A DNA stretch of 64,000 nucleotides, from assembly GCF_014647315.1 (NCBI RefSeq), contig NZ_BMOY01000005.1, forward strand, positions 1-64,000, written 5' to 3'. The notes below the pieces were generated by a model, which had not been told where the DNA came from, searched no databases, and was given only the letters and a program-made list of their open reading frames with translations. Positions 10,081-17,958 of the stretch are shown piece by piece. A program made the translations under genes and the position numbers. This DNA comes from Paenalicyclobacillus cellulosilyticus (GTDB lineage Bacteria > Bacillota > Bacilli > Alicyclobacillales > Alicyclobacillaceae). How positions within the stretch are numbered: position 1 is the stretch's first letter; the number at the start of each line of letters is the position of its first letter.

Positions 10081-11079
10081 TTAGGGAAGCGCGCGCCAAA
10101 ATGCAGCTTTCGGCTGGTGCGCCGTGTCGAACAACAGCGGCCAATCCTTGCGGCCACGGACCGGGAAGTCGTCCCGCCACGTCCAGTCGTCCGCCACGCC
10201 CCACAGCGTCACGCCGGTGATGACGTCTTTGTATTCGCGGAAGATGGCGAAGATCTCGCCATACCGTTCCGCCTGGCGCTCCAGCCATTCCGGCGGCGGG
10301 GTGCGCAGGTCGGTGCGCCGGTCCTGCCAGTCGTAGAGCGTGATGTCGAGTTCCGTGATTTGGATCTGCACGCCCAGGCTGGCGAAGCGTTCGATGGTGC
10401 GGCGGATGTCGTCGGCAGCGGGACGCACGAGACCCCAGTGTCCCTGCATCCCGATGCCGTGCACAGGGACATCCTGCGCCCGCAGATCGCGGACCAGCCG
10501 GTAGATCTTCTCGCGCTTTTCTTCCTCGCATTCGTTATAATCGTTGTAGAACAACAAGGCGTCCGGATCCGCCTCGTGCGCGAAGATATACGCGTCCCGC
10601 AGATAGTCGGGCCCGAGGATGGCGTGCCACTTCGAATCACGCAACCATGCCTCGCCGCTGTCGGCCACCGCTTCATTCACCACGTCCCAGCAGTAGACGC
10701 GCCCGCGGTACCGGGACATGACCGTGTGAATGTGTTCGCGCATCCGGGCGCGTAAATCCGCCGGTTTCACGGGGGACCCGTCCGAACCTTCGAACACCCA
10801 GGACGGTGTCTGGTTGTGCCAGACCAAGGTGTGTCCCCGCACCTTCATGTGGTTGGCTTGTGCGAACGCCACGATGTCGTCCGCCGCGGCGAAATCGTAG
10901 CGGTCCGGCTCCGGGTGCACGAGCGCGAACTTCATGTGGTTTTCTGCCGTGACGCTGGAGAAGTGGCGCGTCAGCACATCGCGGTGGGAACGTATGACCT
11001 CGGGTGAAACGGCGGCGCCAATCGGGAAATACGCAGCATACGCGGCCGCCAGCGACGGGATGTTGCCATCTTGGTTCAT
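10081..11079 (-). CDS. Endo-1,4-beta-xylanase, GH10, intracellular
   Basis: A 332-residue single-domain GH10 enzyme that cleaves xylan backbone linkages. The acid/base Glu136 lies in WDVVNEAV and the nucleophile Glu243 in ITELDI; VWHNQTPSW and GVTLWGVADDWTW are further family blocks. No signal peptide or binding module is present, so it acts on imported oligosaccharides, as the intracellular XynA2-type enzymes do alongside GH67 glucuronidases. The ATG at 11079 has GGAGG seven bases upstream. It is the first gene of the minus-strand operon, directly downstream of a good sigma-A promoter. Confidence 0.94.
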   Translation of the reverse strand: MNQDGNIPSLAAAYAAYFPIGAAVSPEVIRSHRDVLTRHFSSVTAENHMKFALVHPEPDRYDFAAADDIVAFAQANHMKVRGHTLVWHNQTPSWVFEGSDGSPVKPADLRARMREHIHTVMSRYRGRVYCWDVVNEAVADSGEAWLRDSKWHAILGPDYLRDAYIFAHEADPDALLFYNDYNECEEEKREKIYRLVRDLRAQDVPVHGIGMQGHWGLVRPAADDIRRTIERFASLGVQIQITELDITLYDWQDRRTDLRTPPPEWLERQAERYGEIFAIFREYKDVITGVTLWGVADDWTWRDDFPVRGRKDWPLLFDTAHQPKAAFWRALP

Positions 11080-11117
11080 GGTGCATGCCTCCACAACGGA
11101 CAGAATACGATCGCAAT

Positions 11118-11129
11118 CTAGTATACTAG
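11118..11129. promoter_or_regulatory. 12-bp palindromic operator candidate (GntR/UxuR type)
   Basis: CTAGTATACTAG is a perfect 12-bp palindrome that overlaps the -10 element of the minus-strand promoter. It shares the GTATAC centre and flanking symmetry with the enterobacterial UxuR/ExuR operators (TTGGTATACCAA, from memory). The FCD-type GntR regulator two genes away is the natural candidate to bind it. Confidence 0.65.
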
Positions 11130-11148
11130 TATTTCACGCGTGGTGCAA
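11120..11148 (-). promoter_or_regulatory. Sigma-A promoter of the xylanase-glucuronidase operon
   Basis: Read on the minus strand, TTGCAC (11143-11148) and TATACT (11120-11125) are separated by exactly 17 bases. The transcript would start about 30 bases before the xylanase start. The -10 element lies inside the palindrome at 11118-11129, so a bound repressor would occlude it. Confidence 0.7.
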
Positions 11149-11164
11149 TGCTTCGTGTACGACA

Positions 11165-11183
11165 AATGAAACAGGATTTCATT
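11165..11183. promoter_or_regulatory. Inverted repeat AATGAAA-N5-TTTCATT upstream of the xylanase promoter
   Basis: A perfect 7-bp inverted repeat centred about 28 bases upstream of the -35 element of the minus-strand promoter. It may be an operator for a second regulator. It lacks the CG centre of a catabolite-responsive element, and no specific regulator can be named. Confidence 0.35.
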
Positions 11184-11364
11184 GGTTTGAAACAGACTAT
11201 CTAGTAGGCCGAAGATTGAATCCTATCGGGTTTGGAGATTGTATTTCATAGGTTTTCCCGGTTGGTGCGCAAGGTGCGCTGTCGCGTGATGAACTTAGAT
11301 TGTCTTTTTTTATCCTTTTTTAACGTATCTTTTATCGAGCTGGCTGGGTGGAACTTTGCACCGC

Positions 11365-11400
11365 TTGACAGAATTCGGACGATCGTCGTAATAGTATACG
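11365..11400 (+). promoter_or_regulatory. Candidate plus-strand promoter with second GTATAC site
   Basis: A perfect TTGACA (11365-11370) is followed 18 bases later by a weak TAATAG, directly overlapped by ATAGTATACG (11391-11400). The TAGTATAC core is shared with the palindrome at 11118-11129 but only one half is conserved. If used, it would give the importer operon a leader of about 400 bases. Confidence 0.4.
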
Positions 11401-11587
11401 AATCAAACAGGAAGCACTGCGGATGGTGGGGACAGTCCTGCGTGAAAGCGGTCTCGCCGTCCAGGAAGCTTGAAAGAGGTCCTGATGGAAGGGGGCGGTG
11501 TTCAGGTTCAGGCGCCGGCACGTTGAACGTGATTCGTGGACGTATTTTAGGTGATTGGCTAAACGAATGCATAGGTTGAAGACGGGT

Positions 11588-11611
11588 TTATCTCACTGTA
11601 AGGTGAGATAA
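11588..11611. promoter_or_regulatory. Stem-loop in the importer leader
   Basis: TTATCTCAC (11588-11596) and GTGAGATAA (11603-11611) form a perfect 9-bp inverted repeat with a 6-base centre. It could be an operator or an RNA hairpin; no T-run follows. Confidence 0.4.
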
Positions 11612-11805
11612 GTCGGTGCTGTGCGCTTCGGAACCGATTTCGAAACGCTCGGGGTACTTCTCTTGTGGTTCGGGGTCGAATGGGATGGCGAACTTCATGG
11701 GGTAGGTTCGTTGCGTGTTTGGGGTCATGGTTTTTACAAGAATCGGTATATGATGCACGTGTGACGATTCCGTCGCAGGACATGAAAAGAAGGGTGAGGG
11801 ATTCG

Positions 11806-13854
11806 ATGTCCAAACGTACTTGGCGCGCTTTGAAGAAACCGCTTGCGGTGCTGGCGCTCGGCGGAACTGCGGTCGGCACGGCGGTGATGGGGTTGGCCTC
11901 TCAGGCGTCCGCTGCCGCGGCGCAAAGCGTGGTGACCATCCCCAATCCGGGTATGACGAGCCTGGATCCTTCCGCTTGGGCAGGTCAAATCTTGATTGAC
12001 CAAGGCACCGTGCTTGAAGGCCTGTACGGATATGACCAGAACAACCATGTGGTGCCGAAGATTGCGGAGAGCGCGACCTCGTCGCAAGGCGGCTTGGTCT
12101 GGACATTCAAGTTGCGCAAGGACGCGCGCTGGTCGAACGGTGCCCCGGTGACGGCGCACGACTTCTACTATGCGTGGATGCGCGTCCTTGATCCGAAAAA
12201 TGCGAACAGCGCGGTGTGGGCGAGCGTTGTGTCGTTGGTCAAGAACGGATGGCAGTATCATGGCGGTGCGGCCAAAGCGAGCGATGTCGGGATCAAGGTC
12301 CTCGACGATTACACCATCCAACTCACTCTGAATCAGCCGGCAGACCCGCGGCCGTTCCTCGCCATTGCCGGATCGATGCCGCTTTACCAGAAATCGGTGG
12401 AAGCCCATCCGAATGACTGGTGGATGCCACAGAACTTCGTCGGCAACGGCCCGTACATCGTCAAGTCGTTTACGCCGAACGGCAAGGTGGTGCTCGTTCG
12501 CAACCCGAAGTACGTCGGCCGCAAGGGCACGGTCAATGTGGGGAATGTCCAGGAGATCGATATCGTCCCGGCGCCTTCTGTGCCGGTGGAGGATTACATT
12601 GCCGGCAAAATTGATGTTGCGCTCATCTCCAACCCGGCGGACTACCACTATGTGTTGACGCATCCGAATTTGAAGTCGCAGTTGCATACCGCGCCGGAGA
12701 TCAACATCACTTATCTGCAGTACGACAAGTCGGTACAGCCGTCGGCGCTGGACAACGTGAAGGTCCGTCAGGCCATCGCGATGGTCATCAACCGCCAGCC
12801 GATTGTCGACAAGGTGTTGAACGGGATGGCGCAGGCGGTCAATGTCTTCGGTCCGTCCTGGTGGTCGGCGGCCAAGCTGGAGAAACCGATACCTTACAAC
12901 GTGGCGAAGGCGCGCCAGTTGTTGAAGGAAGCCGGTTATCCGAACGGCAAGGGCATTGGCACTTTGTATTTGTATTGTGAAGCGGGGAACCAGCAGCAGC
13001 TCAGTGTGGCTCAAGCGCTGCAACAAGAGATCCGTCAAGCGTTGAATATCAACTTCCAGATCGTTCCTCTTCCAACCACCCAACACAACAACATCATTTG
13101 GGGTGGATTGAACCAAGGTATCAAGCCAGGGTATAACATCGCGACCGGCGTGGCCAACTGGGCGAGCGTGAACTATCAGGATATGCAGGCCGGTCAGTGC
13201 CTGTACTTCCCGGGTAGCTACGGGTTTACCGCACAACAGCGCCAGTATATCTCGCAGTGGTATTTCAACAAGTACAATCCGGCCGAGGTTCAGCGCTACG
13301 GCAATCCGGACGATCCGAAGATCGGTGTGTCGTGGAACGACTGGAAGCTGCTTGACGCCGACGCGAAGAAGGACATCAAGTTCCTCGACAACTTCATCAA
13401 CAAGCTGCCTGAACCGTATCGTACAATCGAGAAGGGTCATGGCCTGTCCTTGACCGAGCAGTGGAATACCCTGGTCAACAATTGGAAGAATGCGAAGACG
13501 GACGCCGATAAGCACAACGCGTGGGTGGAAGCATTCAAGACTCTCAGTTCGTATCCGACAGGTAACGCCAATGTAAACGTAGGTTGGAACGAACAAGTTT
13601 GGCTCTATCAGCATGAGTCGAAGCAGACGCTGCAATGGGTCTTGTGGAAACATGCTCTTGATAACTCCTTGAGTGAGGCGGATGCTGCCAAGTACGCTTC
13701 GCAAGTGGTCAACGCGTTGATGTCGCAAGGGTATGTCGAACCGCTGTACCTGAACGAAGCCATCTATCTCGTGAAGCCGAATGTCGGGAATGTGCAAGTG
13801 AACCCGTGGTCATGGAACAACTTCTATCAGCTGCAGTACCTGACCGTGAAATAA
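11806..13854 (+). CDS. ABC importer substrate-binding protein, family 5 (OppA-like)
   Basis: A 682-residue extracellular binding protein of the peptide/opine/nickel family 5, long for the family (usually 530-620). Residues 1-35 are a Sec signal peptide with a basic start, a hydrophobic core and an ASA|A cleavage site, but no lipobox cysteine, unusual for a Gram-positive binding protein. The mature part has the family blocks LVWTFKLRKDARWSNGAPV and ARQLLKEAGYP. The ATG at 11806 has GAGGG upstream and yields a standard signal peptide; upstream in-frame ATGs at 11665 and 11782 lack one. The xylan genes next door suggest oligosaccharides, which some family 5 proteins bind, rather than peptides; this is inference. 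Confidence 0.85.
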   Translation: MSKRTWRALKKPLAVLALGGTAVGTAVMGLASQASAAAAQSVVTIPNPGMTSLDPSAWAGQILIDQGTVLEGLYGYDQNNHVVPKIAESATSSQGGLVWTFKLRKDARWSNGAPVTAHDFYYAWMRVLDPKNANSAVWASVVSLVKNGWQYHGGAAKASDVGIKVLDDYTIQLTLNQPADPRPFLAIAGSMPLYQKSVEAHPNDWWMPQNFVGNGPYIVKSFTPNGKVVLVRNPKYVGRKGTVNVGNVQEIDIVPAPSVPVEDYIAGKIDVALISNPADYHYVLTHPNLKSQLHTAPEINITYLQYDKSVQPSALDNVKVRQAIAMVINRQPIVDKVLNGMAQAVNVFGPSWWSAAKLEKPIPYNVAKARQLLKEAGYPNGKGIGTLYLYCEAGNQQQLSVAQALQQEIRQALNINFQIVPLPTTQHNNIIWGGLNQGIKPGYNIATGVANWASVNYQDMQAGQCLYFPGSYGFTAQQRQYISQWYFNKYNPAEVQRYGNPDDPKIGVSWNDWKLLDADAKKDIKFLDNFINKLPEPYRTIEKGHGLSLTEQWNTLVNNWKNAKTDADKHNAWVEAFKTLSSYPTGNANVNVGWNEQVWLYQHESKQTLQWVLWKHALDNSLSEADAAKYASQVVNALMSQGYVEPLYLNEAIYLVKPNVGNVQVNPWSWNNFYQLQYLTVK

Positions 13855-13892
13855 GAAGCAGGTTTCAAGGCCAAGTATCCGAGCCTCAGCAT

Positions 13893-13917
13893 GCCGGGCC
13901 GCGCGGTGCGGCCCGGC
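13893..13917 (+). terminator. GC-rich stem-loop between binding protein and permease genes
   Basis: A perfect 10-bp stem (13893-13902 with 13908-13917) and a 5-base loop, without a T-run. Such intra-operon hairpins commonly give higher yield of the binding protein than of the membrane subunits. Confidence 0.55.
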
Positions 13918-13940
13918 TGCTCTAAAAGGAGCGTTTTTGG

Positions 13941-14906
13941 ATGGCGATTGTGCGCTTTTTAATCAAACGCATTGTAGCCATTATTTTGACCATGTCCGGC
14001 GTCATTGCCGTCGCGTACGTGATGATGTATTACGCCCCTGGTTCGTTTTTCAGTTCTTCACAAATAGCTTCGGCGTTGGGACAGCTGGCGGTACAGGATC
14101 CGCATGCGTATCAAGTCACCCTCAAGATGTTTGAGGAACGGTATGGTCTCGATAAACCGTTGTGGGAACAGGTTTTGAAGTACATTTGGTATTCATTGAC
14201 CTTTAACTTTGGCAACTCGTACGAAAATCCGAATGTATCGATCATCAGTCAGTTGAAGGTCGCGCTGCCTATCAGTTTAGAACTTGCCTTTGGGTCCGTG
14301 GTGGTCGCTCTGATCATCGGTTTACCGCTTGGCATCATCGCCGCCCTTAAACGCAACAGTTGGCTGGATTACACGCTCTCCACGTTGTCGATGACCGGTC
14401 AAGCCATCCCGGCTTTCGTGTTGGCGGTGTTGTTTATTTTGCTGTTTGGCGTGGTCTGGCCTGGTACACTTCCGATTAACGGCTGGGGCACGTTTGGCAA
14501 CGTCGTCCTGCCCGTATTATCGTTGGCTGCACCGAACATCGGTACCTTCGCGCGGTTTGTGCGCGGAAGCCTCATCGAGGTGCTGCGCCAGGACTACATT
14601 CGTACCGCGCAGGCGAAAGGTGTTCCGTATTGGCGGATGATCTTTCGGCATGCCATCCGGAATTCGCTCACGGCGCTCATCACCGTCGTGGGCCCGACGT
14701 TCGCCTTCACCGTGGTCGGCACGGTCTGGGTGGAGGACATTTTCGGCATCCCTGGGCTCGGGAAAATGTTGGCGAGCGCGTTTGGCAACTTAGATTATCC
14801 GTTGGCCATCACCTCGGTGTACTTGCTCTGCATGTTGGTCATGGTCACGAATCTCATCGTCGACCTGTGCTATGCGTGGCTCGACCCGCGCGTCAAACTG
14901 GAGTAG
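13941..14906 (+). CDS. ABC importer permease, OppB-like
   Basis: A 321-residue inner-membrane subunit with an N-terminal helix (residues about 9-30), a periplasmic-type loop with the DPHAYQ and ERYGLDKPLW region typical of OppB/DppB, and about five further helices. The ATPase-coupling loop is RQDYIRTAQAKGVPYWRMI near residues 214-235. AAAGGAG lies upstream of the ATG. It forms a heterodimer with the next permease. Confidence 0.92.
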   Translation: MAIVRFLIKRIVAIILTMSGVIAVAYVMMYYAPGSFFSSSQIASALGQLAVQDPHAYQVTLKMFEERYGLDKPLWEQVLKYIWYSLTFNFGNSYENPNVSIISQLKVALPISLELAFGSVVVALIIGLPLGIIAALKRNSWLDYTLSTLSMTGQAIPAFVLAVLFILLFGVVWPGTLPINGWGTFGNVVLPVLSLAAPNIGTFARFVRGSLIEVLRQDYIRTAQAKGVPYWRMIFRHAIRNSLTALITVVGPTFAFTVVGTVWVEDIFGIPGLGKMLASAFGNLDYPLAITSVYLLCMLVMVTNLIVDLCYAWLDPRVKLE

Positions 14907-14936
14907 TGCCAGGTCGGAAGCGGAGGGTAGACACTG

Positions 14937-15821
14937 ATGGCGGTTGTGTTGGAACAATCTCCCGCTGTTCGGCCTCGGCCACAGTCGCGTTGGTTGCAGG
15001 CCTGGCGGCGATACAGCCGAAACTACTTTGCTGTGGCTGGGTTGATCTGGGTCATTCTCTTTTTGTTGACCGGCATCATCGGTCCGTGGATTGCGCCATA
15101 CGGATACGCGGATACAGATTTCCTGAACGTGTATCAGGGTCCGTCCTGGCAACACATCATGGGCACGGACAACCTGGGCCACGATATGTTCAGCCAAATC
15201 TTGTGGAGCACGCGGTTCGCCATCGAGATCGCGTTCGGGGCGACGCTCGTCAGCTTCGTCATCGGCGTGATCCTCGGCCTGTGGGCCGGGCTGGCCGGCG
15301 GCATCACCGACATGCTGATCATGCGTCTCGTCGACTTTATGTACGCGTTTCCGTCCTACTTTCTCAACTTGATTTTGGTTGTGAAATTCGGGCGCGGGCT
15401 GTTGCCGATCTTGTTTGCCATCGGCATCACCGGTTGGGCAGGCTATGCACGCTTGATTCGGAGCTTGGTGTTGTCGCTGCGCAACAGCGACATGGTGGAA
15501 GCTGCCCGGGCGCTCGGTGCTTCCCCGGTGCACATTGCGCGCAAATACGTGTTCCCGAACGTGATGACCAATATGGTCGTGGCGCTGGCGTTCGGCATCC
15601 CGTATGACCTGACGGCGCAAGCGGCGCTGAGTGTCGTCGGGCTGGGCCCGGCACCGCCGATGCCGAGCTTCGGCAACTTGGTCGCGAATGCGAATGCGAA
15701 TATTCTCGGCTATCCATGGCTGCTTTACTTCCCGGCCGGCATTTTTGCGTTGACCCTGTTGTCGTTCCAGTTTGTGGCGGACGGTCTGCAAGAAGCGCTC
15801 AACCCGAAGGGGGGAAACTAA
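14937..15821 (+). CDS. ABC importer permease, OppC-like
   Basis: A 294-residue membrane subunit that pairs with the OppB-like protein. After one N-terminal helix the block HIMGTDNLGHDMFSQILW is diagnostic of OppC/DppC. The coupling loop NSDMVEAARALGASPVHIARKY is near residues 183-205. GGAGGG precedes the ATG. It ends exactly one codon before the next gene begins. Confidence 0.92.
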   Translation: MAVVLEQSPAVRPRPQSRWLQAWRRYSRNYFAVAGLIWVILFLLTGIIGPWIAPYGYADTDFLNVYQGPSWQHIMGTDNLGHDMFSQILWSTRFAIEIAFGATLVSFVIGVILGLWAGLAGGITDMLIMRLVDFMYAFPSYFLNLILVVKFGRGLLPILFAIGITGWAGYARLIRSLVLSLRNSDMVEAARALGASPVHIARKYVFPNVMTNMVVALAFGIPYDLTAQAALSVVGLGPAPPMPSFGNLVANANANILGYPWLLYFPAGIFALTLLSFQFVADGLQEALNPKGGN

Positions 15822-16808
15822 GTGGCGGACGCACTGCTGACGGTCGAGAACCTCGCCGTCGAATTTCAGCGGAACCGGGATCGGATTTACGCAGTCAATG
15901 GCGTCAGTTTTTCCATCGCACCGGGCGAGGCCCTGGGTATCGTCGGCGAAAGCGGCTCCGGCAAGTCGGTCACCCTCCTGTCGGTCTTGGGGCTGATTGC
16001 GGAAAACGGGCGCATCACCTCAGGTTCGGCCGTTTTTCAGGGACGTGATTTGCTCAAGCTGCGGCGCCGGGAACTCGAGGAGATTCGCGGCCGGGACATC
16101 GGCATGATCTTCCAGAACCCGATGACCAGCCTCAATCCGGTCATGCGGGTGGGCGACCAGATCATGGAGGTCATGTTGACGCACCATGTCGCGTCGCCGA
16201 AAGAGGCGTACCGGCGCACCATCGAGCTGCTGGAGGAGATGGGGATTCCGGAGCCGGAGGTGCGTTTCCGCAACTACCCGCACGAGTTTTCCGGCGGGAT
16301 GCGGCAACGGATCATGATTGCCATCGCCATCGCCTGCAACCCGCAGTTGCTCATCGCGGATGAACCGACGACCGCGCTCGACGTGACGGTGCAGATGCAG
16401 ATTCTCAGCCTGCTGCGCGACCTGCGGCAAACCAAAGGAATGGCCGTCGCCCTCATCACCCACGACTTCGGCGTTGCGGCGAATTTCTGCGATCGGCTGA
16501 TTGTGATGTATGCGGGTTCGGTGGTCGAGGTGGCTTCGCGGGCGGAGTTCATCCGTCGTCCGATGCATCCGTACACCTTGGCGCTCAAGGAGTCCATCAT
16601 CGAAGTGGGACACCGCCATCGGGAAGTGCGCGCCATCCCCGGCATGGCCCCGGTGCTTACTTCGCCGCCGAATTTCTGCGCGTTTGCGGATCGCTGTCCG
16701 TTTGCGATTGACCGCTGCCGGAACGAGCGGCCGCAACTGCGTTCGTTCGGAAACGGGCACGGTGTGGCATGTCACCGGGCGGAGGAGGTGCTCGAACTTG
16801 TCCATTGA
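15822..16808 (+). CDS. ABC importer ATPase, OppD-like
   Basis: A 328-residue cytosolic ATPase. Walker A GESGSGKS is at residues 42-49, the signature FSGGMRQR and Walker B LLIADEP follow, and the C-terminal extension contains the Cys-rich CAFADRCPFAIDRC block of OppD/DppD, which may hold an iron-sulfur centre. The GTG start directly abuts the previous stop; AAGGGGGG lies within the previous gene's end. It pairs with the downstream ATPase. Confidence 0.93.
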   Translation: MADALLTVENLAVEFQRNRDRIYAVNGVSFSIAPGEALGIVGESGSGKSVTLLSVLGLIAENGRITSGSAVFQGRDLLKLRRRELEEIRGRDIGMIFQNPMTSLNPVMRVGDQIMEVMLTHHVASPKEAYRRTIELLEEMGIPEPEVRFRNYPHEFSGGMRQRIMIAIAIACNPQLLIADEPTTALDVTVQMQILSLLRDLRQTKGMAVALITHDFGVAANFCDRLIVMYAGSVVEVASRAEFIRRPMHPYTLALKESIIEVGHRHREVRAIPGMAPVLTSPPNFCAFADRCPFAIDRCRNERPQLRSFGNGHGVACHRAEEVLELVH

Positions 16809-17754
16809 ACCATTGGTGAAAGCGACCGAGGTGTCCAAGCGGTTCCATGTCCAGGGGAAGGTGTTGCGGGCGGTGGAGCGTGTCTCGTTTGAGCTCCATC
16901 CCGGCAAGACGCTCGGCGTCGTGGGCGAAAGCGGATCGGGCAAATCGACGCTGGGACGCGTGGTGCTCAAGCTGTTGGAGGCGGACGGAGGGTCGGTGAC
17001 GTTTGAAGGAACCGATCTGTCCAAGGTACCGCGCAAGACGCTGCGTCAGATGCGGCGCCATATGCAGATGGTGTTTCAGGACCCGATGGCGTCGCTCAAC
17101 CCGCGGATGACGGTGTTCGATGCCATTGAGGACGGCCTGAAAATCCACGGCATCGGCAAGTCGGCGGCCGAACGGCGCATGCGCGTGGAAGAGGTGCTCG
17201 AGCGCGTGGGATTGCCGCGTTCCGCCGGGGTGGCGTACCCGCACGAGCTCTCCGGCGGACAGTTGCAGCGGGTCGGCATCGCGCGGGCGTTGGCACTGCG
17301 GCCGAAGTTTGTGGTGTTGGACGAGCCCGTGTCCGCGCTCGACGTGTCGATTCAGGCGCAGGTCATCCAGCTGTTGCGCGAACTCCGGGATGAAATGCAG
17401 CTGGCGTATATGTTCATTTCGCACAACCTGGCGGTGGTGGAGTATTTGAGCGACGAGGTGTTGGTCCTCTACCTGGGCGAGGTGGTGGAACAGGCGCCGG
17501 TGGAGGAGTTGTTCGCCAAACCGTCGCACCCGTACACGCAGGCGCTGATGCGCTCCGTCTTAAAGGTGCCCACCTCGCCGGACGAGGTGCAGGATTTGAC
17601 ACCCATCAGCGGAGAGATCCCGTCTCCGTTCGCGCCGCCGCCGGGTTGCCCGTTCCATCCGCGCTGTCCGGTGGCGCAGGAGGTGTGCCGGCAAAAGAAG
17701 CCGGAGATCCGGGAGATTTCTCCTGGCCATCGCGTTTCCTGTCATCTGGCTTGA
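16798..17754 (+). CDS. ABC importer ATPase, OppF-like
   Basis: A 318-residue ATPase with Walker A GESGSGKS, signature LSGGQLQR, Walker B VVLDEPVSALD and the C-terminal CPFHPRCPVAQEVC block of OppF. The TTG start at 16798 is supported by GGAGGAGGT eight bases upstream and by alignment of its N-terminus with the family; it overlaps the OppD-like gene by 11 bases. The open frame upstream of 16798 is only a shadow of that gene. Confidence 0.92.
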   Translation: MSIEPLVKATEVSKRFHVQGKVLRAVERVSFELHPGKTLGVVGESGSGKSTLGRVVLKLLEADGGSVTFEGTDLSKVPRKTLRQMRRHMQMVFQDPMASLNPRMTVFDAIEDGLKIHGIGKSAAERRMRVEEVLERVGLPRSAGVAYPHELSGGQLQRVGIARALALRPKFVVLDEPVSALDVSIQAQVIQLLRELRDEMQLAYMFISHNLAVVEYLSDEVLVLYLGEVVEQAPVEELFAKPSHPYTQALMRSVLKVPTSPDEVQDLTPISGEIPSPFAPPPGCPFHPRCPVAQEVCRQKKPEIREISPGHRVSCHLA

Positions 17755-17773
17755 ATCATGCATCACGCCCCTC

Positions 17774-17815
17774 CAGCCCGGGTACCGATGGGTACGCCGG
17801 GCTGTGGTGTTTTAT
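17774..17815 (+). terminator. Terminator of the Opp-type operon
   Basis: CAGCCCGGGTACC (17774-17786) pairs with 17791-17804 with a single bulge and a 4-base loop, followed by TGGTGTTTTAT. Confidence 0.75.
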
Positions 17816-17817
17816 GA

Positions 17818-17846
17818 TTGAATGGGTGTCGGTCTTCTGATAATAT
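17818..17846 (+). promoter_or_regulatory. Sigma-A promoter of the ABC exporter genes
   Basis: TTGAAT (17818-17823) and TAATAT (17841-17846) are separated by 17 bases, directly after the preceding terminator and about 110 bases before the first exporter gene. Confidence 0.6.
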
Positions 17847-17958
17847 AAACCTTACGTCTACCGAGTTTTTTATGTACTAAATCATGAAAGGGGTTGCAGC
17901 ACCGCGGTTCGGACCCATCGCATCATTGGCCTCAGTCAAGGATCGAGGTGAGCGGACC

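Larger units (their letters stand above)
11080..11805. other. 726-base divergent intergenic region
   Basis: No convincing coding sequence is present between the xylanase and the importer's binding-protein gene. The segment is visibly richer in A and T than its surroundings, especially 11280-11340. It contains the operon promoter and palindrome (11118-11148), an inverted repeat (11165-11183), a TTGACA element with a second GTATAC site (11365-11400) and a stem-loop at 11588-11611. Its length suggests dual control and a long leader for the importer operon. Confidence 0.7.

Noticed and set aside
11165-11183. Catabolite-responsive element
   Set aside because: The inverted repeat has a 5-base centre AGGA-type without the CG that CcpA sites need.
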